Below are positions 8,386 through 17,159 of a stretch of 64,000 nucleotides of DNA, one piece after another. Each line of letters begins with the position of its first letter. Position 1 is the first letter of the stretch. The position numbers and the translations under genes were made by a program. Below the pieces are notes generated by a model. The model worked only from the letters and a program-made list of their open reading frames with translations, was not told where the DNA came from and ran no database searches. The DNA is from Mageeibacillus sp. UBA5747 (GTDB lineage: Bacteria > Bacillota > Clostridia > Saccharofermentanales > UBA5734), in the NCBI GenBank assembly GCA_002419145.1, contig DIFN01000029.1:47926-111925 (forward strand), written 5' to 3'.

Positions 8386-10281
8386 ATGCAGATTCTCCAG
8401 GGCCAAACGTATTTCCCAACCCGCGCTTTTAGGACCTTGCGCGAGATGATCGAGCAAAGTGCAGCGCTCTACGCCAATCGACCAGCATTCCGGTTCAGAA
8501 ACCAGGTCGATGAGCCCATTTCGGTGCGGACGTATGCCGAATTCTGGCGCGAGATCAATCAGCTGGGAACAGCCTTGCTGGCACTTGGCCTTGCCGGACG
8601 GAAAATCGCCGTGATCGGCGAAAACAGCTATGCCTGGTGCCTTCTGCACGCAGCCGTCGTCTGCGGGGTCGGGGTGGTGGTACCGCTGGACCGCTTGCTG
8701 CCGGAAGGTGAAATCATTGCCTCCCTGGCCCGGGGGCAAGTGGACGCCGTATTCTACGACCCGTCTTTCCAGGCTTGCATGGAGGCTGCGAGAGACCAGG
8801 TTCCCAGCCTGACAGGCCTGATCACTTTGCGACCAGGTCGCCCCAGTGCCAGGCAGCCAGCTTTTTCACAGCCCCAGGCAGGGCTGCTGAGACAGTCGCC
8901 GGTGCAGGGCCCGGTGGAAAGGACTTGCCCATGGCTGCAACTGGATGAGCTCCTGTCTTGGGGCGCAGAGCTTGAACATGAAGGCAAGGCAACTCTGTCC
9001 CAGACCTCGATTGATCCCGACGCCCTGATGGCTCTGCTCTTTACCTCTGGCACGACCAGTGCGGCCAAGGCGGTCATGCTCAGCCAGCGCAATGTCTGCG
9101 CGGATATCCAGGCGGTTGCCAGTGTTGTCAAACTCTGGCCGGGCATTCGCATGCTCTCGGTCCTTCCGCTGCATCACACCTTTGAAAACACCTGCGGCCT
9201 CTACATTGGACTCTTTTACGGAGCTGAGATCCACGAGAGCGATGGTTTGCGCTACATCCAGAAAAACCTCCAAGACTATCATATTGATATGATCGTCGGT
9301 GTACCGGTTCTGTTCGAGAATTTCTACAACAAGGTCCAGGCGACCTTACAGAAAATAGGCAAAGACAAGCTGGTCCGGCGTCTGTTGCCGATCACCCAGG
9401 GGCTGAGAAAGATCGGCATCGATTTGCGGCGTGTCCTCTACAAGCAGATTCTCGCAGCCTTTGGCGGCAGCTTGCAACTTGGCATCTGCGGCGCTGCACC
9501 GATTGATCCGGAAATCATCCGTTTTTTCGATGCGATCGGCATTCACATCCTGCAGGGCTATGGCCTGACCGAGACCTCGCCGGTTGCAGCTGGATGCAAT
9601 TCAAAGGTTTTCGTGCCTGGCACTGTCGGCCAGCCGATGGGTGGGACTGAGATCGCTGTCGACAGCGAGACACCGGGCGAGCCGGGTGAAATCCTCGTCC
9701 GCGGCCCGATCGTCATGCTGGGCTATTACCAGGACCCGGCGGCGACAGCAGAAGTCATCGACCCGGAAGGCTGGTTCCACACCGGAGATATTGGCCGGAT
9801 CGATCCGGCCACGGGTTGCCTCTCGATCACCGGACGCCAGAAATCCATGATCGTCCTCAAAAGCGGCAAAAAAGTCTTCCCTGAGGAGATCGAATACCTG
9901 CTCGGCCAGGACAAACTGATCAAGGAGTCCCTGGTCTGGGGCGAAGATGACGAAGGAGATGTGGTGGTTGCAGCCAAAGTGGTCCTTGACCGGGACGTGC
10001 TCCAGGAGAAGCTGGGGCAGGATGTTTCTGAGCACCAGATCCAGGCTCATCTCGACCAGCTAATTCGCGAAATCAACAGCCTGCTCCCAACTTTCAAAGG
10101 GATTCGCCAGTACGTGTTCAGTTTCCAGGATATGGTCAAGACGACGACCCTGAAGATTAAACGGCCGATCGAAATCGCCGGCATCCACGACTGGCTCGAC
10201 CGCCGCAAGCTGCGTCTCAAAGACATCGCCGGGCGCAACATCGACCGGAATCACGACAAGGAAGATAAGAAAGATGACTAA
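8386..10281 (+). CDS. AMP-forming long-chain acyl-CoA synthetase/ligase
   Basis: A 631-residue adenylate-forming enzyme. Motifs in order: LLFTSGTTSAAKAVMLS (phosphate-binding loop, in the TTSxxKAVMLS variant rather than TTGxPKG), GYGLTETSP, WFHTGDIGRID, ITGRQKSMIVLKSGKKVFP and the catalytic lysine region TTTLKIKRP near the C-terminus. The family activates fatty acids to acyl-AMP and then acyl-CoA. Start ATG 8386 has GAGGT five bases upstream; the frame is open further upstream, and ATG 8362 or TTG 8353 are alternatives. TATAAT at 8317-8322 may belong to its promoter. It overlaps the next gene by eight bases and so appears co-translated with a cation transporter and cardiolipin synthase. Confidence 0.9.
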   Translation: MQILQGQTYFPTRAFRTLREMIEQSAALYANRPAFRFRNQVDEPISVRTYAEFWREINQLGTALLALGLAGRKIAVIGENSYAWCLLHAAVVCGVGVVVPLDRLLPEGEIIASLARGQVDAVFYDPSFQACMEAARDQVPSLTGLITLRPGRPSARQPAFSQPQAGLLRQSPVQGPVERTCPWLQLDELLSWGAELEHEGKATLSQTSIDPDALMALLFTSGTTSAAKAVMLSQRNVCADIQAVASVVKLWPGIRMLSVLPLHHTFENTCGLYIGLFYGAEIHESDGLRYIQKNLQDYHIDMIVGVPVLFENFYNKVQATLQKIGKDKLVRRLLPITQGLRKIGIDLRRVLYKQILAAFGGSLQLGICGAAPIDPEIIRFFDAIGIHILQGYGLTETSPVAAGCNSKVFVPGTVGQPMGGTEIAVDSETPGEPGEILVRGPIVMLGYYQDPAATAEVIDPEGWFHTGDIGRIDPATGCLSITGRQKSMIVLKSGKKVFPEEIEYLLGQDKLIKESLVWGEDDEGDVVVAAKVVLDRDVLQEKLGQDVSEHQIQAHLDQLIREINSLLPTFKGIRQYVFSFQDMVKTTTLKIKRPIEIAGIHDWLDRRKLRLKDIAGRNIDRNHDKEDKKDD

Positions 10282-11452
10282 AACGAGTGCGCTGATCCGT
10301 TTTTTTATAAAGAATGCTGACCATACAACCAATCCAGTGGTCCGCGAAAGCTATGGGCGTTTTGCCAGCGTGGTTGGCATTGCCACGAACTTGCTTCTGT
10401 TCGGAGCCAAACTGGCTGTCGGGCTGGTTTTTAACAGTCTGGCCATCACAGCCGATGCCATCAATAACCTGTCTGATTCGAGCTCATCGCTGATCACGCT
10501 GGCCGGTTTCAAGATGTCCGGCAAACCTGCCGATGAAAAACATCCTTATGGTCATGAGCGAATCGAATACATCGCCGGTCTGATTGTATCCTTCCTGATT
10601 TTGTCCTTGGGTTTTCAACTTTTACAGACAGCCATCGGCAAAATTCTGCACCCCGAGCCATCTGAATTCAACTGGTTGTCTGTAGTGGTTTTGGTTGCTT
10701 CCATCGCTGCCAAATTCTGGCAGATGCGATTTTACCGCACCATCGGACGCACCATTGATTCGGTCACTCTTCAGGCAACCGCTGCTGACAGCCGTAATGA
10801 TGTGCTGGCCACGTCTGCTGTGCTCTTGTCGCTTTTGATTTCACGGTTGACTGGAATTGAGCTCGATGGTTTCATGGGCGCTGCGGTCGCTCTTTTCATC
10901 ATGGTCAGCGGCATCAAATTGATCATGGAAACGGTCAGCCCTCTGCTTGGGGCCGGCCCAGACCGGGAGCTGGTTGACCGGATTAACGAACGGATCCACA
11001 GCTACCCAGGTGTTCTTGGTTTGCATGATTTGGCCATCCACAATTATGGCCCGACGAAGTGCTATGCCACGGTTCATTGTGAAATCTCAGCTGACATGGA
11101 TTCGATGCGCAGCCATGACCTGATCGACAACATCGAGCGCGATTTCCTGGCTGACTTGGGAATCAACCTGGTCATCCACATGGATCCGGTCCGTCTCAAT
11201 GATCCCGAAACCCAGAAATTGCGCACCGTAGCAGAAGGCGTGCTCAGTCAGATCGCGCCGGGACTTTCCCTGCATGATTTCCGGGTGGTCCATGGGATCA
11301 GCCATTCCAACCTGATTTTTGATGTGACAGTTCCCTATTCACTGGCAGAATCCGACGATGATCTGATTCTCGAGATCAAATCAGCCATTTCCAGCGTCAA
11401 TCCCCAGTGGCGTTGTGTGATCCAAGTCGATCGCGGTTATGCCCACAGCTAA
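10274..11452 (+). CDS. Cation diffusion facilitator (CDF) family metal efflux protein
   Basis: A 392-residue membrane protein with about six transmembrane helices and a long soluble C-terminal part. The metal site residues of the CDF transport core are visible as ADAINNLSDSSSS in helix 2 and TAADSRNDVLATS in helix 5, the latter with the D-x3-D spacing. The family exports Zn2+, Mn2+, Fe2+ or similar using the proton gradient; with these D/N residues I would not choose between metals. The tail is longer than usual (about 190 residues) and seems to hold two consecutive ferredoxin-like cytoplasmic domains. It overlaps the acyl-CoA ligase gene by 8 bases and cardiolipin synthase by 14. Confidence 0.9.
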   Translation: MTKTSALIRFFIKNADHTTNPVVRESYGRFASVVGIATNLLLFGAKLAVGLVFNSLAITADAINNLSDSSSSLITLAGFKMSGKPADEKHPYGHERIEYIAGLIVSFLILSLGFQLLQTAIGKILHPEPSEFNWLSVVVLVASIAAKFWQMRFYRTIGRTIDSVTLQATAADSRNDVLATSAVLLSLLISRLTGIELDGFMGAAVALFIMVSGIKLIMETVSPLLGAGPDRELVDRINERIHSYPGVLGLHDLAIHNYGPTKCYATVHCEISADMDSMRSHDLIDNIERDFLADLGINLVIHMDPVRLNDPETQKLRTVAEGVLSQIAPGLSLHDFRVVHGISHSNLIFDVTVPYSLAESDDDLILEIKSAISSVNPQWRCVIQVDRGYAHS

Positions 11453-13031
11453 GTCCGAGCATCGGCAAACGGTCCAGATCGCTGCGGATGGTATTGCGAC
11501 CTCCGGTGGCAACAACCATTCCCGCAGCTACCTGCGCTTGCTGGTTGTTGCAGCTGCTGTTCTGGCCCAGCTGGTCCTGATCTGGCTTTTCGTCATCAAT
11601 CTCCGCGATCATTTCACAAGCCTGTACGTCATCCTGGAAATCTTGGCGCTGATCCAGGTGCTCTACTTGGTCAGCAAGAATGAATCATCTGCCTACACTT
11701 TTGCCTGGACCGTGATCATCATGATCCTGCCGGTTTTTGGCGAGGTCTTGTATCTGCTCTGGGGTCGGTCCGGCCAATCAAGCCGCTCCGGGCGTCGGGT
11801 CATGAAAATTTTTTCGCACCGCCCGCATTGGCTTAAAAGCAATCCGGACATCTTGTCTCGCCTCAGCCAGTCTTTTCCGCCGTGGCGCCGACTCGTGATA
11901 TATCTCGAAAACCAGGGATTCCCTGTGTACGAAGGTACAGCCTGCACCTATTACCCGCTCGGTGAACTTCAATTTTCTGATCTGCGCCGCGATCTTGAAT
12001 CAGCGGAACGGTTTATTTTTTTGGAGTATTTCATTATTTCCGCTGGCCTGGTCTGGGATGAAATCCATGCAATCCTGCGCCAAAAAGCCGCTGCAGGAGT
12101 CGAAGTCCGGATCCTGTATGATGATGCCGGCAGCATGGTCACCGTGCCTGACCGTTTCTGCGAAACCTTGGCAGTCGAAAACATCCAGGCCATCGCTTAT
12201 AGTCAGGTCCAGAAAGGTCTTGTCCATCTCTACCTCAATCATCGCAACCACCAGAAGATTGCCGTGATCGATGGCCAGATTGGTTATACGGGCGGTACCA
12301 ATCTAGCCGATGAATATGCCAATCTGTATCCACGGTTTGGTCATTGGAAAGATACGGCGATTCGTCTCGAAGGCGATGCGGTCTGGAGTCTGACGGTCAT
12401 TTTTCTGGAGATGTGGCAATCGCAAACTCATAAGAGTGAAGACTACCACCGGTACCGTCCCGTGGCACCGGTCCTGGGAGCTGGCTTTTTCCAGCCTTTT
12501 GCCGATGGTCCGGTCAACAATCCGATCAATCCAGCCGAGCAGGTCTATCGCCAGATCATTTCCAGCGCCCGGGACTATGTCTACATCACCACACCTTATC
12601 TGGTCATCGATGAATTCATGATGGATGCCCTCTGCCAGGCCGCCCTGGGCGGCGTCGATGTCCGGATTGCCACGCCCCGGATCTGGGACAAATGGTACGT
12701 CCACAAGGTCACCCGGTCCAATTATCACCGGCTGGTGGCCGCCGGGGTCAAAGTCTTCGAGTATCTGCCCGGGTTCCTGCATGCCAAGACCATCCTGAGT
12801 GATGATGACCTCTGCGTCACCGGCACGATCAATTTGGACTACCGCAGTTTTCATCTCCAGTTCGAAGATGGGGTCCTGATCTGCGGCGCTCCAGTTCTGG
12901 ATGACATCAAGCGGGATCTGCTGGCTATTTTTGCCATCAGCGAACCCGTCACACTGAGCCAGCTCAAGCACGTCCGCCTGCCGGAACGGTTGCTGCAGGC
13001 TTTCTTGCGCTTGTTTGCACCGCTTTTTTAA
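11439..13031 (+). CDS. cls: Cardiolipin synthase (phospholipase D superfamily)
   Basis: A 530-residue protein with a hydrophilic start, two transmembrane helices at about residues 32-55 and 62-105, and two PLD-type HKD motifs: HQKIAVIDGQIGYTGGTN and HAKTILSDDDLCVTGTINLD. It condenses two phosphatidylglycerol molecules into cardiolipin plus glycerol at the membrane. Length is slightly above the usual 480-510 because of the N-terminal extension. ATG 11439 lies 14 bases inside the CDF gene. As third gene of the overlapping trio it links membrane lipid supply to the acyl-CoA ligase. No clear terminator follows. Confidence 0.93.
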   Translation: MPTAKSEHRQTVQIAADGIATSGGNNHSRSYLRLLVVAAAVLAQLVLIWLFVINLRDHFTSLYVILEILALIQVLYLVSKNESSAYTFAWTVIIMILPVFGEVLYLLWGRSGQSSRSGRRVMKIFSHRPHWLKSNPDILSRLSQSFPPWRRLVIYLENQGFPVYEGTACTYYPLGELQFSDLRRDLESAERFIFLEYFIISAGLVWDEIHAILRQKAAAGVEVRILYDDAGSMVTVPDRFCETLAVENIQAIAYSQVQKGLVHLYLNHRNHQKIAVIDGQIGYTGGTNLADEYANLYPRFGHWKDTAIRLEGDAVWSLTVIFLEMWQSQTHKSEDYHRYRPVAPVLGAGFFQPFADGPVNNPINPAEQVYRQIISSARDYVYITTPYLVIDEFMMDALCQAALGGVDVRIATPRIWDKWYVHKVTRSNYHRLVAAGVKVFEYLPGFLHAKTILSDDDLCVTGTINLDYRSFHLQFEDGVLICGAPVLDDIKRDLLAIFAISEPVTLSQLKHVRLPERLLQAFLRLFAPLF

Positions 13032-13131
13032 CGGTCAACAGCAGCGAGAGGGGTTCAACGGCTGTAAGTCAAGATTGAGCATATCATTGTATATTTTTGA
13101 TTGTTTCCTTGAGTATTTTATCGAATTTCCC

Positions 13132-13160
13132 CTGCACAACTGGTTTGTTTAGGGTATACT
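13132..13160 (+). promoter_or_regulatory. Probable promoter of the HIT gene
   Basis: CTGCAC (13132-13137), 17 bases, then TATACT (13155-13160). The HIT start codon is 45 bases downstream with a GAGGGGGA ribosome site. Confidence 0.5.
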
Positions 13161-13204
13161 TAGTTATATTCGGCTTTATCGCCAACCATTTCGAGGGGGA
13201 TACC

Positions 13205-13627
13205 ATGGGAAAAAACCAAGATTGCTTTTACTGCATGAAGGATGAACGCCAGACGGCGTTGATGCTAAAGGTTGCCGATTTGTCTGTATCTGAGCTCTTT
13301 TTCTTCAAGGAACAGACCCATCCCGGTCGCTGTATTGTCGCTTTCAAGGGTCACGCCAAGGAAATTTTTGATCTTTCGCCTGCGGATCAGGCTGCTTTCA
13401 GCGCCGATGTGGCCCGGGCTGCCCTGGCGATCCAGACGGTGTACCAGCCAGCCAAAATCAATTACGGTGCTTTTGGCGACAAATTGCCCCACCTGCACCT
13501 GCACCTTGTTCCCAAATATGTCGATCAGGCATCCTGGGGTGGCATGTTTGAAATGAACCCGGGCAAGGTCTACCTGAGTGATGACGACTATGCAGCCCAG
13601 ATCGAGGCTTTGAAAAAGGCCCTGTAA
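13205..13627 (+). CDS. HIT family protein (nucleotide hydrolase/transferase)
   Basis: A 140-residue soluble protein with the histidine triad PHLHLHLVP at His96, His98 and His100, the catalytic signature of Hint/Fhit-like enzymes that cleave nucleoside phosphoramidates or dinucleotides. An N-terminal CFYC pair (Cys7, Cys10) may bind zinc but lacks obvious partner ligands. ATG 13205 follows GAGGGGGA; the in-frame upstream extension to 13097 lies in promoter DNA. The gene stands alone between a promoter and a strong terminator, so it is monocistronic. The physiological substrate is unknown for this group. Confidence 0.88.
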   Translation: MGKNQDCFYCMKDERQTALMLKVADLSVSELFFFKEQTHPGRCIVAFKGHAKEIFDLSPADQAAFSADVARAALAIQTVYQPAKINYGAFGDKLPHLHLHLVPKYVDQASWGGMFEMNPGKVYLSDDDYAAQIEALKKAL

Positions 13628-13656
13628 GAATCGCTTCACGCCAACTCATTTCTCCG

Positions 13657-13687
13657 CGACCATCTCCCGTGAGGTGGTCGTTTTTTT
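13657..13687 (+). terminator. Intrinsic terminator after the HIT gene
   Basis: A ten-base stem CGACCATCTC/GAGGTGGTCG with one G-U pair and loop CCGT is followed by seven T residues. It lies 30 bases after the HIT stop codon. Confidence 0.85.
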
Positions 13688-13731
13688 ATTGGCACAGTTC
13701 AGCTTTGAACTGGAGTGAGATCGATCAACTG

Positions 13732-13740
13732 TGGTAGAAT
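13732..13740 (+). promoter_or_regulatory. Extended -10 promoter candidate for the MFS gene
   Basis: TGGTAGAAT fits an extended -10 element (TG-N-TAGAAT). No good -35 lies at the usual distance. The MFS start is 33 bases downstream. Confidence 0.35.
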
Positions 13741-13772
13741 TCCATTAGTTTGCATATGAGGTGATTAAACCT

Positions 13773-15038
13773 ATGGCTTCCCCGCAACTGGGCCAGAAGC
13801 GTGCGTCTCCGGAGCATCAGCGCTCGATCTGGATTTTCTATGCCGTTCTGGCGGCAGCTGCCATCGGCACGGGTTTTTCCGACAGCCTGTTTTCCAACTA
13901 TTTCAAGGATGCCTACCAGGTCACAGCTCTCCAACGCGGCCTGATTGAGTTCCCGCGCGAATTGCCCGGCGTCCTGTCGATCTTCCTGGTCTCGATCCTG
14001 GCTTTCATGGGAGATCTCCGCCTGGCCATGCTGGCTCATACTCTGATCGCGCTAGGCCTGACGTTGCTCGGAGTCCTGACACCGCCCTACCTCGTGATGC
14101 TGATGATCATTTTCTTTCATTCGATTGGCCAGCATCTCTGGTTTCCGCTCCAGAACAGCGTCGGCATGAGCTTGATTCATGACGAAGCGAATGCCGGACG
14201 CCTGATTGGTCGCTTCAATGGGGTCAGCACCGCCTTTGGCATGCTGGCCTCGCTGCTGGTTTTCTTTGCCTTCCGAACGGGGTTGTTCAGCTTTACATCC
14301 ACGATCAAGACCACATTCCTGATCGGCGGTGTTGCTTCGCTGACTGTCGTCGGGCTGCTTTACAAGCTCGACCGCCACCGCAACCAGACCTCTGGGAGGA
14401 CATCGGATGGCCAGGCGGCTGTTAAAGGGTTGCCTCGGCCAAAATTCGTCTTTCGCTGGCAGTACCGGAATTACTATGTCCTGGCGATCATTTTCGGAGT
14501 GCAAAAGCAGATCATGATGGTCTATGCGCCCTGGGTCCTGATCGACTTGCTGGGCAAAAAGGCTGACACCCTTTCGTTGCTCCTGATGCTCGGTTCATTC
14601 GCCGGCATCTTCTTCACCCCTGCATTGGGCCGCTGGATCGACCGGTACGGCATCCGCAAAATGCTTTTTCTGGATGCTTATTCTTTCATCGGTGTCTACA
14701 TCGCTTACGGTTTCCTGGCTTCCGGATTCACCTCCGGTGTCCTGCCCAAAACAGGCTGGGCTGTGCTCGCCCTGTATACCCTTTTCATCCTGGACCGCAT
14801 GTCAATGCAGATGGGCATGGTCAGAAGCCTCTATCTGCGTTCAATTGCCGTGACACCTGAGGACATTTCGCCAACGCTCGTCACCGGACAGAGCATGGAT
14901 CATGTCGTTTCGATCACCATGGCGACCTTGGGCGGGGTCATCTGGACCACCATCGGCCCTGCATACGTCTTTTTCATCGCTGCTGCTCTCTCCCTGGCCA
15001 ATCTGTTCGTCGCGATCCGGGTCAAGGACAAAGTCTGA
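13773..15038 (+). CDS. Major facilitator superfamily transporter
   Basis: A 421-residue protein with about twelve hydrophobic segments in two halves separated by a charged loop near residues 205-225 (KLDRHRNQTSGRTSDG). Start ATG 13773 follows GAGGTGA at eight bases; the GTG at 13761 is part of that ribosome site. MFS loop motifs such as GRWIDRYGIRKML are present in the second half. It is a single gene after the HIT terminator, so context gives no substrate. It is convergent with the two-component operon; I found no convincing terminator in the 91-base gap between them. Confidence 0.85.
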   Translation: MASPQLGQKRASPEHQRSIWIFYAVLAAAAIGTGFSDSLFSNYFKDAYQVTALQRGLIEFPRELPGVLSIFLVSILAFMGDLRLAMLAHTLIALGLTLLGVLTPPYLVMLMIIFFHSIGQHLWFPLQNSVGMSLIHDEANAGRLIGRFNGVSTAFGMLASLLVFFAFRTGLFSFTSTIKTTFLIGGVASLTVVGLLYKLDRHRNQTSGRTSDGQAAVKGLPRPKFVFRWQYRNYYVLAIIFGVQKQIMMVYAPWVLIDLLGKKADTLSLLLMLGSFAGIFFTPALGRWIDRYGIRKMLFLDAYSFIGVYIAYGFLASGFTSGVLPKTGWAVLALYTLFILDRMSMQMGMVRSLYLRSIAVTPEDISPTLVTGQSMDHVVSITMATLGGVIWTTIGPAYVFFIAAALSLANLFVAIRVKDKV

Positions 15039-15129
15039 CAAAGCAGCCATCCGGTCAGATCGCGCATCGTAACGAAAGAGCTGATCGTCAGATCCGCAAA
15101 AGCAGGAGCTGAATCAGGTCGAGTCGGGT

Positions 15130-16482
15130 TTATGCCAGAGTCTGGGTTTCGAACCAGAAGCGGATCTGGTGGTTCTGGCTTTCGACGCCATAAGCGACGC
15201 CGTGCTGCTCGAGAATGCTGCGCACGATGGCCAGGCCAAGGCCGGTGCCAAGGCGACGATCGTCGCGAACCTGGCCGGAGCGATGGTAACGGTCCCAGAT
15301 TTTTTTCAACTCGTCCGCCGGGATTGTCTCGCCCTGATTGATCACTTCGATCCGGCTCTTCGCACCAGCTGGCCGGACATTGATCTGGATGACACTGTCC
15401 GGATCGGCATAATTGATTGCATTAGCGACCAGATTGGTCAGGATCTGCTCGAACTGAGCGGGATCAAAGCGGATGTCGCCCGCTGTGCCTGCCAAGTCAA
15501 GGGTGAGTCCGCGGGCTGCTGCTTCCAGTTCAAAGCGCATTTGAACCGACATCAAAACTGGGCCAGCGGCAAATACCTGGCTGCTTGGCGGCCGGACCCC
15601 TGCCTGGAGTTTGGAGTATTCCAGGATATCACCGACCACCCGGGTCAGGCGGGAAGCTTCGTCGGCGATCAGGGTCAGCTGCTCGCTGCGTTTCTTCTCA
15701 TCCGGCCAGGTCACATCGCGGACGGTTTCGGCGTAGCCCTGGATCACGGTCAGCGGGGAGCGCAGTTCGTGTGAGACATTGGCGATCAGCTCGCGGCGCA
15801 ACGTTTCCGTCACCTGCAGTTGCTGGCCCAGCTCATTGAGAGCCGTGGACAATTCGGCGATTTCATCTTGGCCTTTGACCGTCAAATGGGTCTCGTATTC
15901 TCCGGTGGCCAGTTTGCGGGCGGCAGCAGTCGCGGCGAGGATGGGCCGGCTCAAGGTCCGGGACAAAACCAGGGCCAGGATGGTTGCAGCCAGAGCCAGG
16001 ACCACTGTGATCAACGACAGCTGGCTTCTGAGGACCCGGGCAGCCGTGTCGACCGCATTCAGGGGTAGCAAGGCAAAGACGGCGCCCCCTTGCGGCAGCG
16101 ACTGGCCGACCAGGGCATAGCGCAGGGTGCTGTCGCTGCCACTGATGATTTTACTCGCAGGAAAATCACCCAGCTGGAACATGGTTTGCACATGGCGCAG
16201 TGCCATTCCCATCATTGGCATCCGGGTTGAGGTGTTGACCAGATCGCCCGACGCATCGAGTACCAGGATCGTGGCGCCGGTTTTCTCACTCAGGGATGTG
16301 ACGTCCAGCGTATGGGTCTGGGCTGCTTCTGAGACCGCCAGCTGGGCGTCTGCAATCAACTGGTTGAGGTAGGAGTCGCGCATCAGGCCTGCCTGGATCA
16401 GCCACAGCAGGCCCACCGTGAGGGCCGCCATGGCTAGAAAGCTGGCAAAGAACTTGAACAACAGATGGCGGCGCGGCAACAT
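15130..16482 (-). CDS. Membrane sensor histidine kinase
   Basis: A 450-residue kinase: membrane helix 1 (about 10-32), an extracytoplasmic sensor region (33-150), helix 2 (about 155-175), HAMP linker, then HisKA with NVSHELRSPLTV (phospho-acceptor His238), N-box LTNLVANAINYA (Asn354) and G-box LGTGLGLAIV (411-420). It autophosphorylates and passes phosphate to the response regulator encoded just upstream; the two genes share one base (TGATG), so their amounts are coupled. The sensor region has no recognised fold, so the signal is unknown. The MFS gene in the same operon suggests a transport-related or envelope cue, which is inference. Confidence 0.92.
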   Translation of the reverse strand: MLPRRHLLFKFFASFLAMAALTVGLLWLIQAGLMRDSYLNQLIADAQLAVSEAAQTHTLDVTSLSEKTGATILVLDASGDLVNTSTRMPMMGMALRHVQTMFQLGDFPASKIISGSDSTLRYALVGQSLPQGGAVFALLPLNAVDTAARVLRSQLSLITVVLALAATILALVLSRTLSRPILAATAAARKLATGEYETHLTVKGQDEIAELSTALNELGQQLQVTETLRRELIANVSHELRSPLTVIQGYAETVRDVTWPDEKKRSEQLTLIADEASRLTRVVGDILEYSKLQAGVRPPSSQVFAAGPVLMSVQMRFELEAAARGLTLDLAGTAGDIRFDPAQFEQILTNLVANAINYADPDSVIQINVRPAGAKSRIEVINQGETIPADELKKIWDRYHRSGQVRDDRRLGTGLGLAIVRSILEQHGVAYGVESQNHQIRFWFETQTLA

Positions 16483-17156
16483 CAGACGTCTCCTGCTTCG
16501 AAGCGGTAACCAGTTCCCCAGACGGTGGCCACCAGATGGCGATAAGGGGCGATTTTGTCGCGCAGGCTCCGGACATGCGTATCCACAGTGCGAGCATCGC
16601 CGAAATAATCGTAGCCCCAGATGTGGTTGAGAAGCTGGTCGCGGGTGAAGACCTGGCGCGGCCGCGACATCAGGAAGGCCAGGAGGTCGAACTCTTTGGG
16701 CGTCAAGGCCACCGGCTGGCCGTCGACAAAGGCCTGGTGCGAGGCCAGGTCGACCTTGAGGCCCTCCACCTCGTGGACCTGGCTGGCGGTGGCTGTGGCA
16801 CCGGAGCGTTTGAGCAAGGCTTTCATCCGGGCCACCAGCTCGCGCGGGCTGAATGGTTTGCTGACATAGTCATCGACCCCCAGTTCAAAACCCAGCAGGC
16901 GATCATATTCCTCACTGCGGGCAGTCAGCATGATCACTGGGACGTTGCTATCTTCACGAATGCGCCGCAGGGTGCCCCAGCCATCGAGCTTGGGCATCAT
17001 GACATCCAGCAGGATCAGGTCAAAGGACCCAGCCATGAAGGCTGCGATGGCTTCCTCCCCATCGCCTGCTTCCGTGAACTGCCAGTTCTCCGTGCGCGAA
17101 TATTCCATCACCAGATTGCGAATGCGGGGGTCATCGTCAACGAGCAGAATGTTCAT
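16482..17156 (-). CDS. OmpR-family DNA-binding response regulator
   Basis: A 224-residue two-domain regulator. The receiver has the acidic cluster DDD (residues 7-9), phospho-acceptor Asp51 in LILLDVMMP, a conserved Thr in MLTAR and the lysine in YVSKPFSP. The C-terminal half is a winged-helix domain (LTPKEFDLLAFLMSRPRQVF, then TVDTHVRSLRDKI). It is the partner of the adjacent kinase. It starts three bases after the MFS stop codon, so the regulator, kinase and transporter are one transcription unit; autoregulation is likely but no direct-repeat operator was identified. Confidence 0.94.
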   Translation of the reverse strand: MNILLVDDDPRIRNLVMEYSRTENWQFTEAGDGEEAIAAFMAGSFDLILLDVMMPKLDGWGTLRRIREDSNVPVIMLTARSEEYDRLLGFELGVDDYVSKPFSPRELVARMKALLKRSGATATASQVHEVEGLKVDLASHQAFVDGQPVALTPKEFDLLAFLMSRPRQVFTRDQLLNHIWGYDYFGDARTVDTHVRSLRDKIAPYRHLVATVWGTGYRFEAGDV

Positions 17157-17159
17157 GGA

